In this document: piece by piece, positions 33,742 to 41,877 of the stretch
How positions within the stretch are numbered: the first letter of the stretch is position 1
How the letters are laid out: every line of letters starts with the position of its first letter
Assembly: GCA_002501655.1 (NCBI GenBank)
Contig: DANY01000022.1
Coordinates: 1-50,504 of the forward strand
Length of the DNA stretch: 50,504 nt
Source of the DNA: Methanoculleus sp. UBA303
GTDB taxonomy: Archaea > Halobacteriota > Methanomicrobia > Methanomicrobiales > Methanoculleaceae
Direction of reading: 5' to 3'
Notes under the pieces: model-generated
Database searches by the model: none
The model's input: only the letters and a program-made list of their open reading frames with translations
What the model was told of the DNA's origin: nothing
Position numbers and translations under genes: made by a program

Positions 33742-34369
33742 CCTTGCGGCGGTCACCCCGGAGGCTTACGCGATAGCGAGCAAGAGCCGGAATCTGGCCC
33801 GGGAGCGGGTGGGAAACGCCACCCCCGAGGACCGGGTCCGGCAGCGGTGCTCGGTCGCGGTCGGCGACTTTGCGATGGCGGACCTGATGCGCTTTACCGG
33901 CGACCCGGTCGCGGCAGGGCTCTCTGCGCTCGAGCGGCAGGCGCCGATCATCACTGATATCCGGATGGTGCAGGCGGGCATCCTGAAGCGCGGGCACGAG
34001 AGCGAGGTCCTCTGCGCCCTTGACTTCGGTGAGGATATCGCCCGCGAGCGCGGGATCACCCGGACATCCGCGGGGTTTGTCGCCCTGCGGGACCGGATAG
34101 AAGGTGCAATCGTGATCATCGGGAACGCCCCGTCGGCGCTTCTCGTTGTCTGCGATATGGTGCGGGCCAATGTCCGGCCGGCACTGGTCGTCGGGACCCC
34201 GGTGGGATTCGTGAACGCGGCGGAGTCGAAGGAGGCGCTCCGTGCCCTCGACGTGCCGTCGGTATCCAACGCCGGCACCCGGGGCGGCACACCGGTCGCG
34301 GTGGCGGCGATAAACGAGATCATAACGATCCTCGCCGAGCGTGCAGGTCATGCGGGACCCGATTACTGA
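33689..34369 (+). CDS. cbiC: cobalt-precorrin-8 methylmutase
   Basis: CbiC moves the methyl group from C11 to C12, giving cobyrinate. The 226-residue protein contains IASKSRNLARERV, AVGDFAMADLMRF, TDIRMVQAGI, IIGNAPSALL and the active-site region PVGFVNAAESKEAL. I place the start at ATG 33689, after a GGAGG at 33674-33678; it overlaps cbiH by 53 bp. Confidence 0.93.
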   Translation: MREESSRPGDTTGNTYTDLAAVTPEAYAIASKSRNLARERVGNATPEDRVRQRCSVAVGDFAMADLMRFTGDPVAAGLSALERQAPIITDIRMVQAGILKRGHESEVLCALDFGEDIARERGITRTSAGFVALRDRIEGAIVIIGNAPSALLVVCDMVRANVRPALVVGTPVGFVNAAESKEALRALDVPSVSNAGTRGGTPVAVAAINEIITILAERAGHAGPDY

Positions 34370-35360
34370 CTTCGAATACCCCGAGGCGTGGGTTTCGGCC
34401 TGCCGCTCTCCCGACCTCCTCCCCGACGTCCGGCGGGGCCTTGCTGTCCTGACGGCGTCGGGAACGGTCCTCCGCAGGGGGTTCACGACCGGGACGACGG
34501 CGGCCGCGGCCTGTAAGGCGGCGGTTCTCTCGCTTGCCCTTGACACGGTCACGGGGGTGGGTGTCACCCTTCCCTGCGGTATTGCGGTCAGAATCCCGGT
34601 GGACGCCTACCGGGGACGGGCATCGTGCTGGAAGGACGCCGGGGACTACCCCTCGGACGTGACCGCGGGGCTCGAGTTCGTCGCGACCGCGGTTCCTTCC
34701 CTCTCGGGGGGGGTCCAGTTCGTCCCCGGCGAGGGCATCGGGAGTTTCGGTCGCGACACTCCCCGCCACCGGCAGGGGACGCCGGCGATCAGCGCTCCGG
34801 CGCTCAACTGCATCCGGCGATCGATCGACGAGGCGGTGGAGGAGGCGGGCCTCCACGGGACGACGGTCATACTCACGATCCCCCGGGGGGCGGAGGTGGC
34901 GCAGAAGACGCTGAACCCGAGGGTGGGAGTGCAGGCCGGTATATCGGTCCTCGGGACGACCGGACTCGTGGAGCCCTGGGATGACCACATGGCGGAGGGG
35001 GTGCTTGACCGTATCGCCCGGGCTCGTGCGGTCGTGTTGACGACCGGACGGCTCGGGCTCCGCTACTCCCGGCTCCTCTTTCCGGAGCGGGAGGCGGTCC
35101 TCGTGGGGAGCCAGCTTCAGGAGGCGCTCCGGGCGGTCGATGGCGATGCAGTGATCTGCGGGCTTCCAGGGCTGATCCTGAAGTTCATGAACCCTGATGT
35201 CCTCGAGGGGACCGGGTGCGCGACGGTGGAAGAACTCTCGGCGACTCCGCTCTGGGAGGAGGTTGCTCGTCGGGAAATTTCAGCGTTCTGTCTCCGCTAC
35301 CCCCGTCTCCGGGTCGTGATCGTCGACCGTGACGGTCGGGTCATCGGGGAGTCGCCGTGA
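34350..35360 (+). CDS. cbiD: cobalt-precorrin-5B C1-methyltransferase
   Basis: CbiD methylates C1 in the anaerobic pathway. The 336-residue protein carries the CbiD hallmark RRGFTTGTTAAAACKAAVLS, here after a ~44-residue N-terminal stretch that is longer than in many homologues, plus VTLPCGIAVRIPV, ILTIPRGAEVA, GVQAGISVLGTTGLVEPW and DAVICGLPGLILKFM. I prefer ATG 34350 to the in-frame GTG 34341. Overlaps cbiC by 20 bp and cbiE by 4 bp. Confidence 0.93.
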   Translation: MRDPITDFEYPEAWVSACRSPDLLPDVRRGLAVLTASGTVLRRGFTTGTTAAAACKAAVLSLALDTVTGVGVTLPCGIAVRIPVDAYRGRASCWKDAGDYPSDVTAGLEFVATAVPSLSGGVQFVPGEGIGSFGRDTPRHRQGTPAISAPALNCIRRSIDEAVEEAGLHGTTVILTIPRGAEVAQKTLNPRVGVQAGISVLGTTGLVEPWDDHMAEGVLDRIARARAVVLTTGRLGLRYSRLLFPEREAVLVGSQLQEALRAVDGDAVICGLPGLILKFMNPDVLEGTGCATVEELSATPLWEEVARREISAFCLRYPRLRVVIVDRDGRVIGESP

Positions 35361-35929
35361 AGGTTGTCGGGGTGGGCTGCGGCCCGGGTATGCTGACCGC
35401 GGAGGCGGTGGCGGTCATCGCGGGCGCGTCGCTCATCTACGGTTCGGCCCGGGCGATCACGCTTGCGCGGGATGTCGTCCCGCCGGGGTGCGAGGTCCAC
35501 GAGATCACGGACTACCGGAGCCTCCGGTCCCTCCCGGCCCATGCAGTCGTCCTCTCGACAGGGGACCCGATGCTTGCCGGCCTTGGCTACCTCCCGGGCG
35601 AGGTGGTTCCGGGGATATCCTCGCTCCAGGTCGCCTTCGCCCGCCTGAAGGTCCCGCTGACGCGGGCGGTGGTCGTCTCGGCCCACGGGAAAGATCATGC
35701 CCGGGCGGTCGCCGACACCCGGGAGGAGGTCCTGCGGGGCCGTGTCGTCTTCCTCATAGCCGACCCGGCCTTCGACGTTAAGGCGCTCGCGGCCGCCCTC
35801 CCGCCGGGGACCCGGATCGCCGTCTGCGAGGATCTCGGCTACCCGGAGGAGCGGATCGTCGTCGGGACGGGGGCAGAGCCCCCGGCCCCCCGTGGGGACC
35901 TGTTTGTGGTGGTGGCGGGGGAGTTTTAG
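35357..35929 (+). CDS. cbiE: cobalt-precorrin-7 (C5)-methyltransferase
   Basis: CbiE methylates C5 and pairs functionally with CbiT. The 190-residue tetrapyrrole methylase shows VVGVGCGPGMLTAEAVAVIA, VVLSTGDPMLAGLGY and VPGISSLQVAFARL. It closes the operon: cbiE and cbiT, often fused elsewhere, are here at opposite ends. Its 3' end is 21 bp from an IS5-type transposase fragment on the other strand. Confidence 0.92.
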   Translation: MKVVGVGCGPGMLTAEAVAVIAGASLIYGSARAITLARDVVPPGCEVHEITDYRSLRSLPAHAVVLSTGDPMLAGLGYLPGEVVPGISSLQVAFARLKVPLTRAVVVSAHGKDHARAVADTREEVLRGRVVFLIADPAFDVKALAAALPPGTRIAVCEDLGYPEERIVVGTGAEPPAPRGDLFVVVAGEF

Positions 35930-35950
35930 AGTGGTTGCCAGCATCGCTGC

Positions 35951-36274
35951 CTACGGCACGGGAGCCCTGAGCCTCCTCACAACACACCGGTCCGCCTCCC
36001 CCTTCCGGAACTCGTAGCCCGACCGGAGGAGGTCGAGGAAGATCGCCTGGTATGCCCCCCGCTCACACAGTTCGAGGTGGTAACGGTGCACCGTCGATTT
36101 CGTCCCGTACTTCGCCGGCACATCGCTCCATGTGCACCCGGTGGAGAGGACGTACAGAACCCCGTTGAAGAGGTGCCGGGGATCCCGGCGCGGCCGGCCG
36201 ACGTGGGGTTTCTGGGGCGGAAGGTGTCTCAGGACGATCTCCCAGAGGTCGTCGTCGATCTCCCGGAACGCCAT
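35951..36274 (-). pseudogene. IS5-family transposase N-terminal fragment
   Basis: A 107-residue reading frame with the DUF4096-type start of IS5-family transposases: DDDLWEIVLRHLPP, GRPRRDPRHLFNGVLYVLST, GCTWSDVPAKYGTKSTVHRY. The DDE catalytic part that should follow is absent; the sequence runs straight to the end of cbiE instead. In IS427-group elements this part is a separate ORF A, but no ORF B exists here, so it is a remnant. I could not define its terminal repeats. Confidence 0.8.
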
Positions 36275-36378
36275 GGGTCCGCATATCTTCGGGAGGTCTT
36301 ATAGTTGTGGGATGGTCCTGACCCGGGCGTTCACGCTCCCGAATAGAGCGTATGCCCTGGCGCTATCGTCCTTTGGGG

Positions 36379-37302
36379 TCATTCCCGACTGTAGTTCGTG
36401 ACGATGATCTCGTGAATCTTCCCTCGTTTGGTTCCGTCGCAGTTGATCGTTCTCCTCGCCGGAACCCGGTCAATGTTGTATCCGGCGTAGAGATCATCAA
36501 AGAATTCGTCGTCCGGGTCGATGTTCTTCGGATCAGAGTTACTCAGCATCAGGCTGGCCCCCCGGGCATCGCATTGGGCATAAAATGCCGCGAGACGCTC
36601 TTGTTCCTCGTCGGTAAACCTGTCCTTCGAGTACTGCGTGAACGATGATGTCTGATTCAGGGGCCGGTACGGCGGGTCGAAGTAGACGAACGTGTCTTTT
36701 GAGATGTAGGGCTCTGCCAGTGTGAAATCGCCGAGATGGACGGTCGTATTCCGGAGCGCAACGGAATCGGCCCGGAGCGCACCTTCATGCAGGATCCTCG
36801 GGTTCCTGTACCTGCCAAACGGGACGTTAAACTCGTCCCGGGAGTTTACCCGGTAAAGACCGTTGAAGCACGTTCTGTTGAGGAAGATGAGCTGGCCTGC
36901 CCGCTCTATCCACTCCTCACCATACTGCGTGAAATTGATGGCTCCTTTCGCGCGGTTGAATGTATCCCGCATGGTGTAATAGTAATCCTTCCGCCCGGAA
37001 TCATTCCGGGATAAAAAGTCATCCGAGACGTCGCCAAGGTAGTCGATGAGACCCCGAACATCGTTCTTCACAACGCTGTAGGCAAGGACCAGTTCCTCGT
37101 TGATATCGAATATGTGGCACTCCTTAAATCTGAAGATGCTGTTAAATTTGAAATAGACCGCCCCACCGCCAATGAACGGTTCGACAAAGACCGGGAGGGT
37201 TCCCTCGTTGAGTCCCTGAGGGACTCTCCGGGTGAACACATCGAGCAGCTGCGCCTTTCCGCCTGCCCACTTGAGGAACGGTCGCGCGGTGGGTGTTGTC
37301 AT
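36379..37302 (-). CDS. DNA adenine methylase, Dam/DpnM (D12) family
   Basis: A 307-residue adenine-N6 methyltransferase of the D12 class. It has the SAM motif PFLKWAGGKAQLLD at the N terminus, EPFIGGGAVYF, and the catalytic FVYFDPPYRPL. The family usually recognises GATC; that specificity is inferred. It is preceded in the same direction by a second methyltransferase gene across a 262-bp gap. The segment is visibly more AT-rich than its neighbours, which suggests transfer. No restriction enzyme is next to it. Confidence 0.92.
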   Translation of the reverse strand: MTTPTARPFLKWAGGKAQLLDVFTRRVPQGLNEGTLPVFVEPFIGGGAVYFKFNSIFRFKECHIFDINEELVLAYSVVKNDVRGLIDYLGDVSDDFLSRNDSGRKDYYYTMRDTFNRAKGAINFTQYGEEWIERAGQLIFLNRTCFNGLYRVNSRDEFNVPFGRYRNPRILHEGALRADSVALRNTTVHLGDFTLAEPYISKDTFVYFDPPYRPLNQTSSFTQYSKDRFTDEEQERLAAFYAQCDARGASLMLSNSDPKNIDPDDEFFDDLYAGYNIDRVPARRTINCDGTKRGKIHEIIVTNYSRE

Positions 37303-37564
37303 CGGTATCTTCCATCCGGCGTGAATTCTCCGGGGTATCCGTAAAACATTTTTTTTGAACCGTTTTAGTGTTGCCGATGCTCGACGACCGTGTTCCAGTG
37401 TAGTTACTCACCCGGACCTTCACCGGCCCGGTCCCGTGCGCCGGTAGTCCGCCTCTCTCCGTGTTCTGCCAGGTGTTCCAGTCCACTCCCTGCCGAGCAC
37501 CCGCACCGGCACCACCACCACCCCGGCGACCTCCCCACATAGCAGCCGTTTGCATGGATAAACT
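37303..37564. other. gap between two methyltransferase genes
   Basis: 262 bp without an accepted gene. The half nearest the upstream methyltransferase is GC-rich and stays open in two minus-strand frames (for example MNEVYPCKRLLCGEVAG from about 37572), but has no family match and no ribosome site. The half next to dam is AT-rich, with AACATTTTTTTTGAACC at about 37347-37363, probably a promoter/terminator area. Confidence 0.4.
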
Positions 37565-38632
37565 TCATTCATCCCGGGAACGAAGGGCCAACGATGGTTT
37601 GGAGTTATCAGCGTTCTCATTGTTCTTCAGCCCGCCCCGCCTGCCGCCGGCCTTAATACCCTGTTTATTCAGCATCTTCTCGATAGACCAGCGGCCCCGG
37701 CCAAGTTCTCCCTCCAGTATCTCGATGGCCTTCTTCTTCGTCTTGCCGGATTCGATGAGTCGGGTGAACCGGCAGACCAGGGTCTCGCGGTCGCTGTCTG
37801 TCCAGGGCTTGCCCCGGTTCTCCTGGTCCTCGATCCGGGGAACCCTTACCGACGGCAGCAAGTATCCCTGCCTGATATCCCTCAACTCTTCGACCTGAAG
37901 GTCGAAGACCGACCCCGATACCTCAAACCCGGTCACCCGGCGGTTGAGGCCGATGGCCACCCTGGCAGTCGAGAACCCGCCAAGGAACATATCGCAGACG
38001 AGGTCGCCCTCGCTGCTGCTGTACTGGATCATCTTCATGAGCAACTCTGCCGGCAGTTCGTTCTTGTTCTTCACCTGCCCGGGTTTGTATTTGCGGTTGA
38101 TCATCCAGACATCTTCACGGTCCCGGTAATTCAGCGACCCATCATCCGGAGCCCTCTCCCTGACCCCGTACCGTGACTCCAGGTTGAACGTCCTCTTGCC
38201 GCCCGGCTTTTCATAGAACAGGATGTGGTAGTGGGAGGAGACGTACTTCCGGCTGGTGTAGACGCCGAAGTTGTACCTCCATATGATATGATTGACCTCG
38301 CGGAGGTTTGTCTGCCGCAGGGCATGGAGTATGTGGTAGAGGTTCGTGTACCCCGAGACGATGTAGATTGTTCCGCCCGGCCTGAGGATGCGTTCGGCTT
38401 CCTGTATCCAGTTCTGGCTGAACTCTCCATAGCTGGATGCGGGAACCTCGACGTAACCCTCTACGACGAACCCCTCATCCCGGTTGTAGTGCCGGTGCAA
38501 CCGGTCGCCGTTGATGCCGTATGGAGGATCGGTGACGATGAGGTCGATCGTGCCGTCGGGGATATGCTCCCTTGCCCCAGGAATGCAATCGCCGTTGTAG
38601 AAGATGTTGCCGTTGATCTCCTCGAACTTCAT
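37565..38632 (-). CDS. DNA adenine methyltransferase, beta class, with C-terminal HTH-like tail
   Basis: A 355-residue DNA methyltransferase. The catalytic TDPPYG (about 34-39) precedes the SAM-binding CDMFLGGFSTARVA, as in beta-class (DpnA-like) enzymes; DPPY points to adenine-N6. Residues about 275-335 form a basic helical tail (PWTDSDRETLVCRF, then RGRWSIEKMLNKQGI) resembling a helix-turn-helix. GAGGAGAAACGT precedes the ATG, and an inverted repeat covers its promoter. Together with the downstream dam gene it resembles the two methylases of a DpnII-type system, but no endonuclease gene is present. Confidence 0.87.
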   Translation of the reverse strand: MKFEEINGNIFYNGDCIPGAREHIPDGTIDLIVTDPPYGINGDRLHRHYNRDEGFVVEGYVEVPASSYGEFSQNWIQEAERILRPGGTIYIVSGYTNLYHILHALRQTNLREVNHIIWRYNFGVYTSRKYVSSHYHILFYEKPGGKRTFNLESRYGVRERAPDDGSLNYRDREDVWMINRKYKPGQVKNKNELPAELLMKMIQYSSSEGDLVCDMFLGGFSTARVAIGLNRRVTGFEVSGSVFDLQVEELRDIRQGYLLPSVRVPRIEDQENRGKPWTDSDRETLVCRFTRLIESGKTKKKAIEILEGELGRGRWSIEKMLNKQGIKAGGRRGGLKNNENADNSKPSLALRSRDE

Positions 38633-38682
38633 ACGTTTCTCCTCTGCGGGCTTCGCGAACGCTCTGTGGCGATATCAGTGTG

Positions 38683-38706
38683 GTTACAAATATTCCGGGT
38701 TGTAAC
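38683..38706. promoter_or_regulatory. inverted repeat in the methyltransferase promoter
   Basis: GTTACAA (38683-38689) and TTGTAAC (38700-38706) are exact arms around a 10-nt spacer that includes AT-rich TATA-like sequence, about 51-74 nt upstream of the methyltransferase ATG on the minus strand. The size and position fit a dimeric repressor site; self-regulation by the HTH-like tail is a guess. The plus-strand kinase has its own TATA-like ATTAATA at 38817-38823. Confidence 0.5.
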
Positions 38707-38876
38707 GTACATCATCTTGGCTGTATGACCATAAGATATCCACCAGTTCCCGATTGGCTTTTGCCTTCACAGGCGGTGCACGAAGAATCCTCTGACCCTG
38801 CCTGCCGGGAGGTAGCATTAATACTCCCCGTGCAAATTCAGCTAGGATCAGCAGTGAAGTTGTCCCTGGAGTTCTG

Positions 38877-40892
38877 ATGCCGGCACGCTCAGATAAATCG
38901 ATCAGGAAATCGCCTAACACTGCAGCGGGGGAGCGGCCGGCCCATGAGTGCATGGCCGCGATCCAGGCCGAGAACGAGATGCTCCGGCGCGAGAACGCCG
39001 CGTTGCAGTCTGTAAAAGAAGCCCTGCGAGGGAGCGAAGCACGGTACCGGCGGCTCTTTGAAGACGATCTCACTGGAGATTTTGTCACCGCCCTGGATGG
39101 CCGGATACTCGCCTGCAACCCGGCGTTTGTCAGGATATTCGGGTTTGCCTCTGTAGAAGAAGCGCTGGACACCAATATCGGGGATCTCTACGAAGACCCC
39201 GGGGACCGGGACTGGCTTCTCGCGCGCATCCGGAGGGAGAGGAAGGTAGAGAACGAGGGTCGAACGCGGAAGCGCCGGGACGGCACCCGGATCCATGTCG
39301 TCGAGAACGTGGTCGGACGTTTCGGTCCGGACGGCGAACTCCTCGAGGCCCAGGGCTACATCTACGACGACTCTGAGCGTAAACGGGCTGAGGATGCTCT
39401 CCAGGAGAACATGGAGTGGTACCGGCAGGCTCTTGATAACCCCCTCGTTGCGTACGCTTTCTGCGAGATCATCACCGATGGCAGCGGGAGACCCGTCGAT
39501 GTTGTCTATTTAAGGGTTAACAGGACGTTTGAAGAATTTACCGGGCTTGTTCGGGAGAATATTCTGAACCGGCGGGCGACTGAGATCTTCGCCCCGGATG
39601 AGATCGGCGATCTTATTGCGAGCTACGGGAACGTGGCATTGACAGGCGAACCGGCGACGTTTCAATATCCGCTGCCTTCTCTCTCGAGATGGTATGAAGT
39701 CACTGCGTTTTCATCTCAGCGGGGATATATTACAGCGTTCTTCACCGACATCACGAGGCGCAAGTGGGCTGAGGAGGCTCTCCGGGAGAGTGAGGAGCGG
39801 TTTCGGGCGGTCCTGGAAAACTCCCTCGATGCGGCTTACCGGCGCAACCTGCAGGCGGACCGCTACGATTACATGAGCCCGGTCATCGAGCAGATCCTCG
39901 GCTTTACACCGGAGGAGATGGCTGCCATGAACCTTGAAGAGGTCGTGGACCGCATTCATCCCGACGACCGCCTGCCGGTTGAAGCAGAGCTTAACACCGC
40001 TGCCGCCTCGGGCAGGGGGCTCCTCGTCTACCGGTTCCGGGCGAAAGACGGCCGGTACCGCTGGCTCGAGGACCACTTCACGGTGATCCCCGACTCGATT
40101 GGCCAGCCGCTCTTCCGGGGTGGCATCGTCCGTGATGTCACCGAGCGCAGGCGGACGGAGGAAGCTATTATGCGCCACGCCGGTGAACTCGCCCGGATTC
40201 ACCGGGACCTTGAATCTGCGCACCGGGAGGCGAACCTCTACCTCGACATCCTGACCCACGACATCGGGAACACCGAGAACGTCTCGAACCTTTATGCCGA
40301 ATTACTCGTCGATTCCGTGGAGGGCGAGGCTGCCGGGTACGTGGCGAACCTGAAGCGGAGCATAGCAAAGAGCATCGAGATCCTCGGGACCGTCTCGAAG
40401 ATCCGGCGGATTCACGCAGGGCCGCCCGGGCTCCGGGCTACCGACCTCGACGCAGTCATCCAGGCGGAGATCGCCCACTTCCCGGATACCTCCATCCGCT
40501 ACGAGGGCGCTCCCCGGCAGGTTCTTGCGGACGACCTCCTCTGCGAGGTCTTCATGAACCTGATCGGCAACGCCGTAAAGCACGGGGGTCCCGACGTCGA
40601 GGTATCCATCCGGGTCAAGGCGGAGGGTAACGGGTTTCTCCGGGTGACGGTTGCGGATACCGGCCGGGGCATCCCTGACGACCGGAAAGAGGAGATCTTC
40701 CACCGCTACGAGAGGAAGCAGCGGGGCGTGGGCGAAGGGCTCGGGCTCTACCTGGTCCGGATACTCATCGACCGCTATGGCGGCAGGCTCTGGGTGGAAG
40801 ACCGGGTGCCGGGCCGCCCCGGAGAAGGAGCGGCGTTCTCCTTCCTGCTCCGGGAAGTGGATGCCGTTCCGGAGCGATCGCGAGGAGATTGA
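38877..40892 (+). CDS. multi-PAS sensor histidine kinase
   Basis: A 671-residue soluble kinase. Order: an N-terminal coiled coil (about 28-55), PAS 1 (56-170), PAS 2 (180-296, weak), PAS 3 (304-430, with the DGRYRWLEDHF PAC segment), a phospho-acceptor helix LYLDILTHDIGN (H461), and a HATPase_c domain (NLIGNAVKHGG near 560, DTGRGIPD near 595, GEGLGLYLVRILID). No membrane segment or receiver domain. The H-box HDIGN differs from the usual H-E-[IL]-R-[NT]-P, a variant common in methanogens. No response regulator gene is adjacent, so its partner and signal are unknown. Confidence 0.92.
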   Translation: MPARSDKSIRKSPNTAAGERPAHECMAAIQAENEMLRRENAALQSVKEALRGSEARYRRLFEDDLTGDFVTALDGRILACNPAFVRIFGFASVEEALDTNIGDLYEDPGDRDWLLARIRRERKVENEGRTRKRRDGTRIHVVENVVGRFGPDGELLEAQGYIYDDSERKRAEDALQENMEWYRQALDNPLVAYAFCEIITDGSGRPVDVVYLRVNRTFEEFTGLVRENILNRRATEIFAPDEIGDLIASYGNVALTGEPATFQYPLPSLSRWYEVTAFSSQRGYITAFFTDITRRKWAEEALRESEERFRAVLENSLDAAYRRNLQADRYDYMSPVIEQILGFTPEEMAAMNLEEVVDRIHPDDRLPVEAELNTAAASGRGLLVYRFRAKDGRYRWLEDHFTVIPDSIGQPLFRGGIVRDVTERRRTEEAIMRHAGELARIHRDLESAHREANLYLDILTHDIGNTENVSNLYAELLVDSVEGEAAGYVANLKRSIAKSIEILGTVSKIRRIHAGPPGLRATDLDAVIQAEIAHFPDTSIRYEGAPRQVLADDLLCEVFMNLIGNAVKHGGPDVEVSIRVKAEGNGFLRVTVADTGRGIPDDRKEEIFHRYERKQRGVGEGLGLYLVRILIDRYGGRLWVEDRVPGRPGEGAAFSFLLREVDAVPERSRGD

Positions 40893-41258
40893 GGCGCGGA
40901 TGCGTGACACAGTGCCCGGAGTCCCGGCCGGGACCCAGACTGTCCCAGGAGAGGATGTTCGCAGTCCTGTAGCGTTCCTGGAAACTGGGAGACGCTTCAC
41001 GGCGACCCTGTCGGGGTGCCCACCATACCGGTATATCGTCCAACTGGTGCGCCCCCTCTCCTCAGGACTTATCGAGGCGTATTAGCCACTATCCAGCTGG
41101 TTGCTGCGCGTGCGTCACGCTATCCGCGGTAGAGCATCCAGTCGCCTTTAGATGCCGGGATCGCCGGTCGTAATCATCCGACGACGAATTTAAACCCCGT
41201 ATTTTAGTTTCAAAGTGTGGGGTAAAGTTTATTTACGCTAAGAAGCATCCTCCACCCC
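40893..41258. other. 366-bp intergenic region with palindrome and promoter
   Basis: No gene is supported. GTCCCGGCCGGGAC at 40921-40934 is a perfect 14-bp palindrome just after the kinase stop, likely a transcript-end stem. The middle has no recognisable feature. The last 40 bp become AT-rich and hold the promoter of the lipoprotein gene: GTAAA-GTTTA-TTTAC (41222-41236), a small inverted repeat that includes a TATA-like TTTATTTA, at leaderless distance from the ATG at 41259. Confidence 0.5.
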
Positions 41259-41834
41259 ATGAAGAACATATTTGGTATCCTTGCCCTCATGGTGATCGCG
41301 AGCATCATGATCGCAGGGTGTGTGCAGCCGGCGGGTAACCAGACGGTGACCCCTGGCACAACAACACCGGGAGTCACCGAGACCCCAATGGCGACAACAA
41401 CGCCCGTGACGACCGAGACTCCTGCAGCGACAACGACGACCATGTCAACCGAGACCCCGATGGCGACGGCGACGACGGCGACGCCCATGGGGACAGGGAC
41501 CACCATAGCGACCACAACGACCTCCGCCACGAACGTGACGGAGACCCCGCCCGCACCGCCGGCAGCCGGGGGAGAGACCGTCTCCATCACCGATAGTGGA
41601 TTTGTACCGCAGACGCTCAACGTCTCCCCGGGCACCACGGTGACATGGACCAACGACGCCGCCACGAATGAGACCGTCTCGGCAACCGGGGCAGCCGGGT
41701 TCTTCAACTCGGGGATGCTCCAGCCGGGGGACTCGTATAATTACACCTTCTCCACAGAAGACAACTACACCTACCAGTCACAGGAGTCCGGGTTTGTCGG
41801 AACGATCATCGTCACCAGCAACACAACCGCTTAA
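41259..41834 (+). CDS. cupredoxin-like lipoprotein lacking copper ligands
   Basis: A 191-residue exported protein. A lipoprotein signal peptide ends at the lipobox MIAGC (C21). Residues about 28-100 are a Thr/Pro/Ala linker of repeated 'TETPMATTT'-like units, probably glycosylated. The rest (about 105-188) follows the plastocyanin/amicyanin pattern: GFVPQTLNVSPGTTVTWTND, then TFSTEDNYTYQSQESG and GTIIV. In copper proteins a His follows 'WTNxD' and a C-x-x-H-x-x-M lies near the end; here these positions read NETV and SQESGF, so no ligand remains. It is probably a structural or binding domain rather than an electron carrier. Confidence 0.85.
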   Translation: MKNIFGILALMVIASIMIAGCVQPAGNQTVTPGTTTPGVTETPMATTTPVTTETPAATTTTMSTETPMATATTATPMGTGTTIATTTTSATNVTETPPAPPAAGGETVSITDSGFVPQTLNVSPGTTVTWTNDAATNETVSATGAAGFFNSGMLQPGDSYNYTFSTEDNYTYQSQESGFVGTIIVTSNTTA

Positions 41835-41877
41835 CCCTCATTTTTCGCCCGTACCGGCGGGGTGCGGGGGACTTCCC

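Noticed and set aside
37142..37555. 137-codon minus-strand frame overlapping the start of dam
   Set aside because: Overlaps dam in another frame, no recognisable domain, Gly-rich start.
41340..41540. Tandem repeats of ACC/ACG triplets as a DNA repeat array
   Set aside because: They are codons of the Thr/Pro/Ala linker of the lipoprotein, not an independent repeat or CRISPR.
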